From: Bacteroidota bacterium
Lineage (GTDB): Bacteria; Bacteroidota; Bacteroidia; Palsa-965
Assembly: GCA_020402865.1 (NCBI GenBank)
Contig: JADBYT010000022.1
Span: forward strand, 1-36,147
DNA length: 36,147 bases
Direction: 5' to 3'
How positions within the stretch are numbered: the first letter of the stretch is position 1; each line of letters begins with the position of its first letter. Below the pieces are notes generated by a model. The model saw nothing but the letters and a program-made list of their open reading frames with translations. It was not told the origin of the DNA and did not search any database. A program made the translations under genes and the position numbers. Positions 23,345 to 30,918 of the stretch are shown here, piece by piece.

Positions 23345-23413
23345 CCACACATACTTCACACATCACACACACACATCACATCACACATCATAATCAATCA
23401 TCACACACACATC
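23345..23413. repeat. CA-rich simple-sequence tract
   Basis: About 70 bases are composed almost only of CACA, CATCA and AATCA words. Together with the palindromes it fills the 428-base gap at 23014-23441, where I see no gene. Confidence 0.7.
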
Positions 23414-23441
23414 AAAACAAGCTTTGGAAGATTTACACCAC

Positions 23442-24053
23442 TCAATTCCCGATCATCACCCCATAAGCCTCCGGAATTTCCACACCCCGAAATCCGTTCG
23501 ACAACGCAAACAATAAATAAAACGCAAACAAAATCCCCGCACTCACAATAACCACCATCTGCCCGCGCGGTGAAACACCCAACACCTCACGTTTCATCTT
23601 CTTCCCATGCACCGCCGCAATATGCCCGAAAAACGCTATTACCGCTAACAAATAATACGGCACAAAAAACAGGTTAAACGGAAACGTTACCAATCCGGCC
23701 ACCCCAAAATAATAGTTCGTATCAAGCCCCAGCACAAAGCGCCCGGCCATTACCGCTCCCACATGAAACAAAAAGAATACAGCCAGATACAAACCGCTCC
23801 ACACCTGCAGCCTGTCTGAAAATCCGGCCGCCGTTTTACGCAGCTTTTTAACTAATTTCAACCCGGTTACCACCTGCACCAGCACCGCCGCCAGCAGCAG
23901 CGTTTCTACAAACACATTCCTGTACACCATGCGCAGTGTGTGCATAAGTTCAATATGCGCCTCTGCACCAAAAATGCTCCACGCATGGTTAAACAGGTGC
24001 AGTCCGGTAAATACAGAAATAAGAATTCCCGAAATGTAATGCAGCTTTTTCAT
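23442..24053 (-). CDS. Five-helix membrane protein, cytochrome-b-like, probable ECF41 target
   Basis: The 203-residue protein has five hydrophobic helices (about 5-27, 49-66, 84-108, 122-146, 164-186). Histidines lie in or at the ends of helices: His19 and His23 in FTGLHLFNH, His97 in FLFHVG, and His144 and His149 in GHIAAVH. The number of helices and the paired histidines resemble di-heme cytochrome b anchors of succinate dehydrogenase/fumarate reductase. No flavoprotein or iron-sulfur gene is adjacent, so it may be a stand-alone heme or quinone protein. It lies 64 bases after the ECF41 sigma gene. A TGTCACA promoter of ECF41 type lies in that gap. Heme binding is inferred, not shown. Confidence 0.8.
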   Translation of the reverse strand: MKKLHYISGILISVFTGLHLFNHAWSIFGAEAHIELMHTLRMVYRNVFVETLLLAAVLVQVVTGLKLVKKLRKTAAGFSDRLQVWSGLYLAVFFLFHVGAVMAGRFVLGLDTNYYFGVAGLVTFPFNLFFVPYYLLAVIAFFGHIAAVHGKKMKREVLGVSPRGQMVVIVSAGILFAFYLLFALSNGFRGVEIPEAYGVMIGN

Positions 24054-24074
24054 CAGTTAAACGTTTATACCAAT

Positions 24075-24100
24075 GACTGCCGCCGGAGCGTTTTGTGACA
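24075..24100 (-). promoter_or_regulatory. Candidate ECF41-dependent promoter
   Basis: The minus strand carries TGTCACA (24100-24094), identical to the -35 consensus I recall for ECF41 sigma factors. Fifteen bases later AGTC (24078-24075) stands where CGTC is usual for -10. It lies directly upstream of the cytochrome-like gene (start 24053). No TAnnTTTG element is present in this gap. Confidence 0.6.
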
Positions 24101-24117
24101 AGCCGCATCAAAAAAAA

Positions 24118-24978
24118 TTACCCACGCACCTTCAGCTTATCCGGATTCCGCAAAAACAGCAGCTCTGAAATGCCTTCCTCATCATACAACAGCGTAATGG
24201 CGGCATCAATTTCACCGCTGGAGTTGTCAATTAGCAACGCGGCGGGCATACCGTTGAAAAAAGCCGGCTCGTAACGCAGTTCGGTTTGCTGTTGCGCATT
24301 GTGCTGCTGTATGCCAAACAAAAACTTCAGCACTTTTTCCAGTCCGGCCACCGGTTTCAGTGCGGCCCAGCGTTTGCCGCCACCATCGCTGTACACCACA
24401 ATATCCTGTTTAAGAATGCCTTCCAGTGCTTCGCGGTTCTGGTGGTGCAGCGCAAACAAAAACGCTTCGGTAAGTGCTTTCAGCTTTTCAGGATCGGCCG
24501 GGGTGGTTACACTTCTGCGCAGTTTTTCGCGGCTGCGGTGCAGCAGCTGGCGGCAGTTTTCGGGCTTCTGGCCGGTGAGTTCGGCTATCGTTTCATATTC
24601 TTCGCCGAAGCTTTCGCGCAAAATAAATACGGCACGTTCAAGCGGATTAAGCCGCTCAAGCAAAAAAAGCAGTCCGTACTCAATATCCGGCAACCCGGCA
24701 TCGGGCGTGCTGCTTATGTAAGGTTCGGGCAGCCACGGGCCGGTGTAAAGTTCGCGTTCGGCTTTCAGCCGGCTCAGCCTGTCAATGCTGGCGTTCACGG
24801 TCATCCGTGCCAGATAGGCTTTTACATTTTCCACTGCCGCATTATCGCGTTGCAGCCATTGCGCAAACACATCCTGCACAATATCTTCTGCCTCCGCAGT
24901 TTCACCCGTCATCTGATAGGCAATTTTACACAGGTAAGGGCGCAGCGCAGAAATGCTGTTTTCAGATAATGTATCCAC
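24118..24978 (-). CDS. ECF41-family RNA polymerase sigma factor with SnoaL-like C-terminal domain
   Basis: The 286-residue protein has sigma region 2 (about 8-75; AEDIVQDVFAQWL) and region 4 (about 95-158; LNPLERAVFILRESFGEEYETIAELTG). A SnoaL_2-like regulatory domain (about 165-286) follows. The three ECF41 signatures are present: YTGPWLPEP (78-86) in the linker, DGGGK (198-202), and NPDKL (278-282) near the C-terminus. In this group the fused domain replaces an anti-sigma factor. ECF41 genes usually sit beside a carboxymuconolactone decarboxylase, oxidoreductase or epimerase gene. Here the neighbour is a cytochrome-like membrane protein. The start is GTG at 24978. The next Met (residue 23) would cut into region 2, so GTG is preferred, probably on a leaderless mRNA. 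Confidence 0.93.
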   Translation of the reverse strand: MDTLSENSISALRPYLCKIAYQMTGETAEAEDIVQDVFAQWLQRDNAAVENVKAYLARMTVNASIDRLSRLKAERELYTGPWLPEPYISSTPDAGLPDIEYGLLFLLERLNPLERAVFILRESFGEEYETIAELTGQKPENCRQLLHRSREKLRRSVTTPADPEKLKALTEAFLFALHHQNREALEGILKQDIVVYSDGGGKRWAALKPVAGLEKVLKFLFGIQQHNAQQQTELRYEPAFFNGMPAALLIDNSSGEIDAAITLLYDEEGISELLFLRNPDKLKVRG

Positions 24979-24982
24979 AGCG

Positions 24983-24990
24983 CAAATGTA
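24983..24990 (-). promoter_or_regulatory. -7 promoter element of the ECF41 sigma gene
   Basis: The minus strand reads TACATTTG, an exact consensus, with only four bases between it and the GTG start. The transcript would therefore begin at or next to the start codon. The box is of housekeeping type, so this gene does not appear to be autoregulated from this site. Confidence 0.6.
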
Positions 24991-25164
24991 AAAATCAGGA
25001 GCGAACCGTAGGGTGCAATAAAAAACCGTCCGGCTCCCGTCTTACGCTCCAATGCAGCATTCCCTCTCAAAAGCATGCTGCCCTGCTGCATTTCCGCTAC
25101 AGCCGGGGCTATTCATTCAACCCGTCAGACGCAATAAAAAACCATAAAAATCGCCACAATTTCC

Positions 25165-25172
25165 TAAATTTG
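25165..25172 (+). promoter_or_regulatory. -7 promoter element of alaS
   Basis: TAAATTTG followed by GCACC is an exact match, with a predicted start near 25176 and a leader of about 34 nt. No obvious -33 TTG is seen. Confidence 0.6.
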
Positions 25173-25209
25173 CACCGCTTAAAATACCGCCTGCAAAGGC
25201 ATCCAACCT

Positions 25210-27930
25210 ATGATGAACGCCGCCGAAATACGCCGCACTTTTCTCGAATTCTTCCGCTCAAAAGGTCACGAAATTGTGCCCTCTGCGCCTATGGTCGTTA
25301 AAGACGACCCCACGCTCATGTTCAACAATTCGGGCATGGCGCCGTTCAAAGACTGGTTTCTGGGCAACACGCCCGCCAAATGGCCCCGCGTGGCCGATAC
25401 GCAGAAATGCCTCCGCGTATCAGGCAAACACAACGACCTGGAAGAAGTGGGCGTGGACACCTACCACCACACCATGTTCGAAATGCTCGGCAACTGGAGC
25501 TTTGGCGATTACTTCAAAAAAGAAGCACTTGCCTGGAGCTGGGAACTGCTTACCGAAGTCTATAAACTGCCCAAAGACCGCCTCTACGTAACCGTGTTTG
25601 AAGGCAGTGCCGATGATAACCTCGGTTTCGACCAGGATGCATACGATGTGTGGCGGCAGTTTCTGCCCGAAGACCGCATTCTGCGCGGCAATAAAAAAGA
25701 CAACTTCTGGGAAATGGGCGATACCGGCCCCTGCGGCCCATGCTCCGAAATTCATTTCGACAGCCGCCCCGACAGCGAACGCGAAAAAGTACCCGGCCAC
25801 ACCCTTGTGAATGCCGATCATCCGCAGGTTATCGAAATCTGGAACAATGTGTTCATGGAATTCAACCGCCGCTGGAAACAAAACGGCGGTGCGGCCGAAC
25901 TTACCGCGTTTGAACGCACATTCAAAGGCAGCGAGGCTGATAAGAAAAAAGCCGCCGCAAAAAAACATTCCGAACTCACCGTGCTCGAAGCGCTGCCGGC
26001 CCGCCACGTGGACACCGGCATGGGCTTTGAACGTTTGGTGCGTGTAATCCAACAGAAATCGTCGAACTACGATACCGATGTGTTTCAGCCGCTCATCAGC
26101 ATGATCGGTGTAATGACCAACAACAAATACACCGGCACCGACAGCAAGCAGGACATTGCCTTCCGCGTGCTGGCCGATCATATCCGAACCATTTCCTTTG
26201 CCATTGCCGACGGGCAGCTGCCTTCCAACACCGGTGCGGGTTATGTAATACGCCGCATTCTGCGCCGCGCCGTGCGTTACTACTATTCCTTCCTCAACCA
26301 GAAAGAACCGCTGCTTTGCAACATTGTACCCACGCTGGCTACCGAAATGGGCGAGTTCTTCCCCGAACTCCGCGACCAGCGTGCATTAATTATGGCGGTA
26401 ATTGAGGAAGAAGAAAAAGCATTTCTGCGCACACTCGCCGGCGGCATTGTGCGTTTTGAAGAATACGTAAAAAAGAATCCCGGCAAAACAATCGACGGTG
26501 CTTTCGCGTTCGAACTTTACGACACTTTTGGTTTCCCGATCGACCTTACCAACCTGCTTGCCCGCGAAAACAACGTGGCTGTTGATATGGATGGTTTTGA
26601 AACCAACCTGCAGGCGCAGAAAGAACGCTCACGCGCGGCTACCGCCATCGACACCGACGAGTGGGTGGAACTCATTAAAGAAGCCCAGCCCAAATTCATC
26701 GGCTACACCGATCTTACTTCCGAAACGCGCATTGTACGCTACCGCCGCATCAAGGCCAAGGGCAAAGAGTCGTATCAGCTGGTGCTCGAAACCACGCCGT
26801 TTTACGCTGAAAGCGGCGGACAGGTGGGCGACACCGGCTGGCTCGAATCGGCCAATGAGCGGGTGCGCATTATGGACACCAAAAAGGAAAACGGCGTAAC
26901 CGTACACTTTGCCGAACGCCTGCCCGAAGATGTGAGCCGCACCTTTACGGCCACGATTGACAGTGCCGTGCGTAAGGCCACCGAAAACAACCACAGTGCC
27001 ACACACCTGCTGCACGCCGCGCTGCGCAGCGTACTGGGCACACACGTAGAGCAGAAAGGTTCGCTGGTAAACGGCGAATACCTGCGCTTCGACTTTTCGC
27101 ATTTCAGCAAAGTGAGCGAAGAAGAAATTGCCGCCATCGAAAAAATGGTGAACGAAAAAGTGCGCCAGAACATTGCCGCCGATATCCGCGAAATGGCTAT
27201 CGACGAAGCAAAGGCGCAAGGAGCAATGGCGCTCTTTGGCGAAAAATACGGCGACCTTGTGCGTGTGGTGACGTTCGACAAAAACTACTCCATTGAACTT
27301 TGCGGCGGCACACACGTACCGGCTACCGGGCAAATCGGGTTGTTCAAAATAACCAGCGAAGCGGCTGTAGCTGCCGGTGTGCGACGTATTGAAGCGATTA
27401 CGGCAACCTCTGCTGAAAACTTTATGAACGAGCAGCTTCGTCTCGTGCGCGAAGCCCGCGAAATTTTGAAAAACCCGAAAGACCTGCTCAAAAGCATTCA
27501 GTCGCTCATTGATGAGAAGAAGGCTTTAGAGCAGGAAGTGGAAAAAATGCAGCGCGCCAAAGCACAGCTGCTCAAAGGCGAACTCCTTGCCAAAGCCGAA
27601 AGCATAAACGGCATTACCTTCATTGCCGCGCAGGTTGAACTCAACAGCGCCGATGCAATAAAGGATCTGGCCTACGAAATACGCACGCAGGTGGGCGACA
27701 ATCTTTTCCTCGTGCTCGGTGCCGAGGTAAACAGCAAAGCCTCGCTCACCCTCATGCTTTCCGACAATCTGGTAAAAGACAAAGGCATGAATGCCGGCCA
27801 GATCATCCGCGACCTTGCCAAAGAAATTCAGGGCGGCGGCGGCGGGCAGCCTTTCTTCGCTACTTCCGGCGGAGCCAATGTAGCCGGCATTCCGGCGGCG
27901 TTGAGTAAAGCGAAAACGGTGTTGGGTTAA
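25210..27930 (+). CDS. alaS: Alanine--tRNA ligase
   Basis: The 906-residue protein contains the class II catalytic core (about 1-270; IRRTFLEFFRSKGHEIVPSA, FNNSGMAPFKDWFLG, EMGDTGPCGPCSEIHFD). The HVDTGMGFERL motif and tRNA-recognition region follow. The editing domain has zinc ligands in NNHSATHLLHAAL and CGGTHV, and the C-terminal C-Ala domain includes a Gly-rich GGGGGQPFFATSGG segment. It charges tRNA-Ala and hydrolyses mischarged Ser/Gly. All motifs are intact. It is somewhat longer than E. coli AlaS (876), partly through a Lys/Ala-rich insert (SEADKKKAAAKKHSEL) before the HVDTGMG motif. Two ATGs lie in tandem at 25210 and 25213. Confidence 0.98.
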   Translation: MMNAAEIRRTFLEFFRSKGHEIVPSAPMVVKDDPTLMFNNSGMAPFKDWFLGNTPAKWPRVADTQKCLRVSGKHNDLEEVGVDTYHHTMFEMLGNWSFGDYFKKEALAWSWELLTEVYKLPKDRLYVTVFEGSADDNLGFDQDAYDVWRQFLPEDRILRGNKKDNFWEMGDTGPCGPCSEIHFDSRPDSEREKVPGHTLVNADHPQVIEIWNNVFMEFNRRWKQNGGAAELTAFERTFKGSEADKKKAAAKKHSELTVLEALPARHVDTGMGFERLVRVIQQKSSNYDTDVFQPLISMIGVMTNNKYTGTDSKQDIAFRVLADHIRTISFAIADGQLPSNTGAGYVIRRILRRAVRYYYSFLNQKEPLLCNIVPTLATEMGEFFPELRDQRALIMAVIEEEEKAFLRTLAGGIVRFEEYVKKNPGKTIDGAFAFELYDTFGFPIDLTNLLARENNVAVDMDGFETNLQAQKERSRAATAIDTDEWVELIKEAQPKFIGYTDLTSETRIVRYRRIKAKGKESYQLVLETTPFYAESGGQVGDTGWLESANERVRIMDTKKENGVTVHFAERLPEDVSRTFTATIDSAVRKATENNHSATHLLHAALRSVLGTHVEQKGSLVNGEYLRFDFSHFSKVSEEEIAAIEKMVNEKVRQNIAADIREMAIDEAKAQGAMALFGEKYGDLVRVVTFDKNYSIELCGGTHVPATGQIGLFKITSEAAVAAGVRRIEAITATSAENFMNEQLRLVREAREILKNPKDLLKSIQSLIDEKKALEQEVEKMQRAKAQLLKGELLAKAESINGITFIAAQVELNSADAIKDLAYEIRTQVGDNLFLVLGAEVNSKASLTLMLSDNLVKDKGMNAGQIIRDLAKEIQGGGGGQPFFATSGGANVAGIPAALSKAKTVLG

Positions 27931-27971
27931 TCTATTTTTTGTGGTAATTCTTGCGCGGGTGCATTTGAACA

Positions 27972-28066
27972 GCACACAGGCAGAAAAATAAAAAACTCGT
28001 AAACCCCTCGCAGGTCTTCGGAGACCTGCGAGGGGTATCAGCCAGATTATTTTTCTGCCTGTGTGC
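27972..28066. repeat. Nested palindrome (inserted REP-like element)
   Basis: Outer arms GCACACAGGCAGAAAAATA (27972-27990) and its exact reverse complement (28048-28066) form a 19-bp pair. Between them sits a second palindrome: CCCCTCGCAGGTCT (28004-28017), loop TCGG, AGACCTGCGAGGGG (28022-28035), extended one pair by A/T. The outer similarity continues imperfectly (TTTGAACAG against TTTCAACAG). The outer pair could be the alaS terminator; the inner 34 bp resembles a scattered REP palindrome inserted in its loop. Confidence 0.8.
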
Positions 28067-28119
28067 GGAATTACTGTTGAAACTCAGCGCCTGCTTAAAT
28101 CGGTTGTTGTAAATAATAA

Positions 28120-28209
28120 CAAGGCAAACGAACAGATAAACGAAACAGCTTGGATGACACGCTGGGACAATTTTATACCGACATTGTTTCACACCTTCAA
28201 GTATTGTAA
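28120..28209 (+). pseudogene. Remnant of a paralogue of the following gene
   Basis: The frame ending in TAA at 28207-28209 reads TDKRNSLDDTLGQFYTDIVS. It aligns with SDKNGLQDTLGEFYTDSIP in the next gene, and a 15-bp exact DNA repeat (AATTTTATACCGACA) occurs at 28169-28183 and 28381-28395. There is no start codon and the frame is closed just upstream, so only a fragment of a duplicated gene is left. Confidence 0.65.
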
Positions 28210-28218
28210 ATTACTTCC

Positions 28219-28994
28219 ATGAAAAAAATATACTCCTTTTAATCGTTGCTGTATTTTTCTCTGCTTTCTCGTATTCGCAGATACAGGTTTTAAAAGATTT
28301 TGACTTCAATAGCGGAAGCTATTACCTGCTGGGGACTTACAGCGAAAGTGATAAAAACGGTCTTCAGGATACATTAGGTGAATTTTATACCGACAGCATT
28401 CCCTTGTTAAACCAGTTTAAACAGGAATGGATTTTCAGTACACCCGGAGAAAAATATTCCTGCGGCTATCATTACCGGATATATATCTGCAAAAATAAAG
28501 CAGTGTTAAAGACAATTTGGATAAATCTTAACTGCAATGAATTGGTTTGCGATGGAAGATACTTTTATTTCAACTCTGATAAACTCCGGATTTTTAAAGG
28601 CAAACTAAAAAAATTAAAAACAGTTTACGAAGACTTCAAGACTATTGAAGAAGCCCGCCACAAACGAAAAGAAATTCTTAACCACCCTAAACTGATTTGT
28701 ACCCCATATAAACCGTGGATAGATTATGAAGGAGAATTTTGGTTTACCTATACTTACCCAAATCCTAAAACAGATTACCTGCTCGGTGCGAAAGTATTTC
28801 TTGATAAGCTCACTGTCGAATTAAAAAATAGCTATCCCAATGAGACATTTATTCTGGACGATATGGGTGGTTCACTCACTGAAAAATTTGTGCACGTATA
28901 TTGTAATAAATCACTTTCAGAAAAATTTTCGCTTTACCCGCGGGAAGAATGGAGTGATTTAAAGCCTGACCTTATCAGTTACTGGATTCCCTGA
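28219..28994 (+). pseudogene. Secreted protein gene with a frameshift in a poly-A tract
   Basis: The ATG at 28219 is followed by seven A and runs into a stop after seven codons (MKKIYSF). With one more A the frame would read MKKNILLLIVAVFFSAFSYSQ, a textbook signal peptide, and continue without interruption to 28994 (258 codons). The downstream part has no family I recognise. It contains CGYHYRIYICKNKAVLKTIW and YEGEFWFTYTYPNPKTDYLL. Base composition is clearly AT-richer than in the flanking genes, suggesting acquisition or relaxed selection. Explanations are a sequencing error in the homopolymer, phase variation by slippage, or a dead gene. The in-frame TTG at 28404 is an unlikely start. It converges on the TPM operon with a 25-base gap. 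Confidence 0.75.
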
Positions 28995-29019
28995 AATTAA
29001 TACGCCGCAAAACAGGCCT

Positions 29020-29838
29020 CTACCACTTCCCCCCCGAGCCGCCGCCGCCAAATCCACCTCCTCCAAATCCCCCGAATCCACCACCACCGCCGCCCCAGCT
29101 TCCACCGCCGCCCCAACTGCCGCCGCCGCCCCAGCCGCCGCCAAAGCCACCAAAGCCGCCAAAACCACGTCCGCCAAACGTACTTCCACCGCCACCGCCG
29201 CCTTTGATCACATAAATAAAAACCACCACTACCACAAAAAGAATAATCAATGCGGTATAGCGGCGCGATTTCTTTTTGGGTTTCACGGCAGCATCTGCAT
29301 CGTCAAATGCATCGCGGGCCATTTTCATTAGTGCATCCGTGGCCTCGTCGAGTGCACCGTAGAAATCGCCATTGGCAAAACGCGGAATGAGAATATCGTT
29401 TACAACGTGGCTGTTGCGGGTGGCGTTAATTTTTGCGTGTAGTCCTTCACCTACGGCTACAAACACATCGCGCTGACCTTTGCCACCGGTAGGTTTCACG
29501 AGAATCACCACACCATTGTCGAAGCCTTTGGTGCCCACGCCCCATTTTTCGCCGATGTAGGTGGCATATTCCCACGCGGCATAACCGGCCAGATCATCCA
29601 CAATAACAATGGTGATCTGATTGGATGTTTCGTTATTGAACCTGAGCAGTTTTTCTTCCAGCGCCGCTGTTTCGCTCGCTGAAAGAAAATCGGGAAACGC
29701 TTTGGAAAGGTTGTTTACCAGTCGCGGCGGATCAGGCGCATCGGGAATGCCCTTGTAGCGGTCGGTTTGCGCCCAAAGGCTCAGCTGGCCGAATAAAAAT
29801 CCGATCAGAAGAAGGAGTTTATACAGCCGGTTGCTCAT
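29020..29838 (-). CDS. TPM domain protein with Gly-rich C-terminus
   Basis: The 272-residue protein has a signal peptide (LLLLIGFLFGQLSLWAQ) and a TPM domain (PF04536, about 45-175). The TPM motifs are LEEKLLRFNNETSNQITIVIVDDL, WGVGTKGFDNGVVILV and VFVAVGEG. One membrane helix follows (about 193-213), then a tail of about 55 residues composed almost only of Gly with Phe, Trp and Ser. The tail ends GGGGSGGKW. TPM proteins are linked to photosystem II repair in plants and to envelope functions in bacteria. It is the third gene of the LemA-TPM-TPM operon, its ATG overlapping the stop of the second TPM gene (ATGA). The biochemical role is unknown. Confidence 0.92.
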   Translation of the reverse strand: MSNRLYKLLLLIGFLFGQLSLWAQTDRYKGIPDAPDPPRLVNNLSKAFPDFLSASETAALEEKLLRFNNETSNQITIVIVDDLAGYAAWEYATYIGEKWGVGTKGFDNGVVILVKPTGGKGQRDVFVAVGEGLHAKINATRNSHVVNDILIPRFANGDFYGALDEATDALMKMARDAFDDADAAVKPKKKSRRYTALIILFVVVVVFIYVIKGGGGGGSTFGGRGFGGFGGFGGGWGGGGSWGGGGSWGGGGGGFGGFGGGGFGGGGSGGKW

Positions 29839-30272
29839 CCGAAACTTATTTCATTGGTAAGCTCATTCGGATTATCCGAATTGCCGGGGAAATGCGAGGC
29901 CAGCTGCAATCCGCAATGCTCTACTGCCGTAGTTAATCCTTGCGCAAAACGTTTGGCACGAAAATCCTGACGCAACTGCTCCACAATCTGATCCCAGAAA
30001 CCAGCAGGCACCACCTGATTAATGCCGCTGTCGCCAATAATGGCTATTTTATGCGAACGCACTGCCACGTAAATCAGCACACCGGTATGCGCCTGCGTGT
30101 GTTGCATACCCAGCTTACGAAACACACGCCGGGCACGCCATTGCGGACCAAACCAGCACCAGTTTTCGAGGTGGATGCGAATTTCACCACTCGTGCGCGA
30201 TTCAGCACGGGTAATGGCTTCTACCAGTTGCGCCTGCTCGGCTTCATGCAAAAGATCGTGTGCGGCCGACAT
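29835..30272 (-). CDS. TPM domain protein, short cytosolic form
   Basis: This 145-residue TPM domain protein lacks a signal peptide and membrane helix. It shows AITRAESRTSGEIRIHLE near the start, HTGVLIYVAVRSHKIAIIGDSGINQ in the core, and VEQLRQDFRAKRFAQGL in the last third, the usual TPM pattern. It lies three bases after the LemA stop and overlaps the longer TPM gene. In Bacteroidota the trio LemA, short TPM and long TPM is a recurrent operon. Confidence 0.9.
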   Translation of the reverse strand: MSAAHDLLHEAEQAQLVEAITRAESRTSGEIRIHLENWCWFGPQWRARRVFRKLGMQHTQAHTGVLIYVAVRSHKIAIIGDSGINQVVPAGFWDQIVEQLRQDFRAKRFAQGLTTAVEHCGLQLASHFPGNSDNPNELTNEISFG

Positions 30273-30275
30273 GGA

Positions 30276-30875
30276 TTATTTGGTTTCAAAATCAACCTTC
30301 GGGGCTTTCTCCGCTCCGGCATCGCTTTCGAAATAAGGCATGGTCTGGAAACCAAAAATGCCCGCCCAGATATTGCCCGGAAACTTCTGCACACGGGTAT
30401 TGAACGTCCCGGTAATTTCGTTGTAATCCGTACGTGATTTCTTAATCATGTTTTCCGTTTCCGAAATCTCGGCGCGGAGTTCGGTAAATCCGGCATTGGT
30501 TTTCAGGTCAGGATATTGCTCCACCACCACCATCAAACGGGCCAGCGCCGAAGATACATTGCCCTGCGCTTCCTGAAACTGCTTCATTGAAGCGTCATCC
30601 AGCTTTTCGGGGTTGATGGTTACTTTTGTTGCGTTGGCGCGGGCATTAATTACAGCTTCCAGCGTAGAACGCTCAAAATCAGCCTGCCCTTTTACCGTGG
30701 CTACCAGATTGGGAATTTTATCCAGACGCAGCTGATAAGCCGCTTCCACGTTCTGCCAGGTTTTGCGAACCTGCTCGCGCGATTCAACCAGACCGTTGTA
30801 CGTGCTGCAGCCATTCATACCGAAAATAGCCAGAAGAAGAACGGTTGCAATCAGAATAATTGTTCCTTTACTCAT
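30276..30875 (-). CDS. lemA: LemA family protein
   Basis: The 199-residue protein has an N-terminal hydrophobic segment ending in NGC (GMNGCSTYNGL), which may be lipidated. A helical LemA domain follows with YNGLVESREQVRKTWQNVEAAYQLRLDKIPNLV (written here as the domain start), EQYPDLK and the C-terminal YNEITGTFNTRVQKFPGNIWAGIFGF. LemA proteins are single-pass envelope proteins of unclear function, often next to TPM genes as here. The ATG at 30875 is chosen because upstream in-frame codons lie between it and a promoter-like TATCTTTA. It is the first gene of the operon. Confidence 0.93.
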   Translation of the reverse strand: MSKGTIILIATVLLLAIFGMNGCSTYNGLVESREQVRKTWQNVEAAYQLRLDKIPNLVATVKGQADFERSTLEAVINARANATKVTINPEKLDDASMKQFQEAQGNVSSALARLMVVVEQYPDLKTNAGFTELRAEISETENMIKKSRTDYNEITGTFNTRVQKFPGNIWAGIFGFQTMPYFESDAGAEKAPKVDFETK

Positions 30876-30910
30876 TGCTTGTGTTTTTATTAGTGTAGTC
30901 GTTTGAGATG

Positions 30911-30918
30911 TAAAGATA
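30911..30918 (-). promoter_or_regulatory. Candidate -7 element of the lemA operon
   Basis: The minus strand reads TATCTTTA, one mismatch from TAnnTTTG, 35 bases upstream of the lemA ATG. Confidence 0.4.

Noticed and set aside
24286-24969. Plus-strand open frame opposite the ECF41 gene
   Set aside because: It is antisense to a gene with clear family motifs, and its own product shows no domain.
27932-28192. Minus-strand 86-codon frame after alaS
   Set aside because: It runs through the nested palindrome and the paralogue remnant and has no family features.
28404-28994. Start of the hypothetical gene at the TTG of 28404
   Set aside because: The same frame continues upstream through a perfect signal peptide to an out-of-frame ATG at 28219. 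A frameshift explains this better than a TTG start inside the homologous region.
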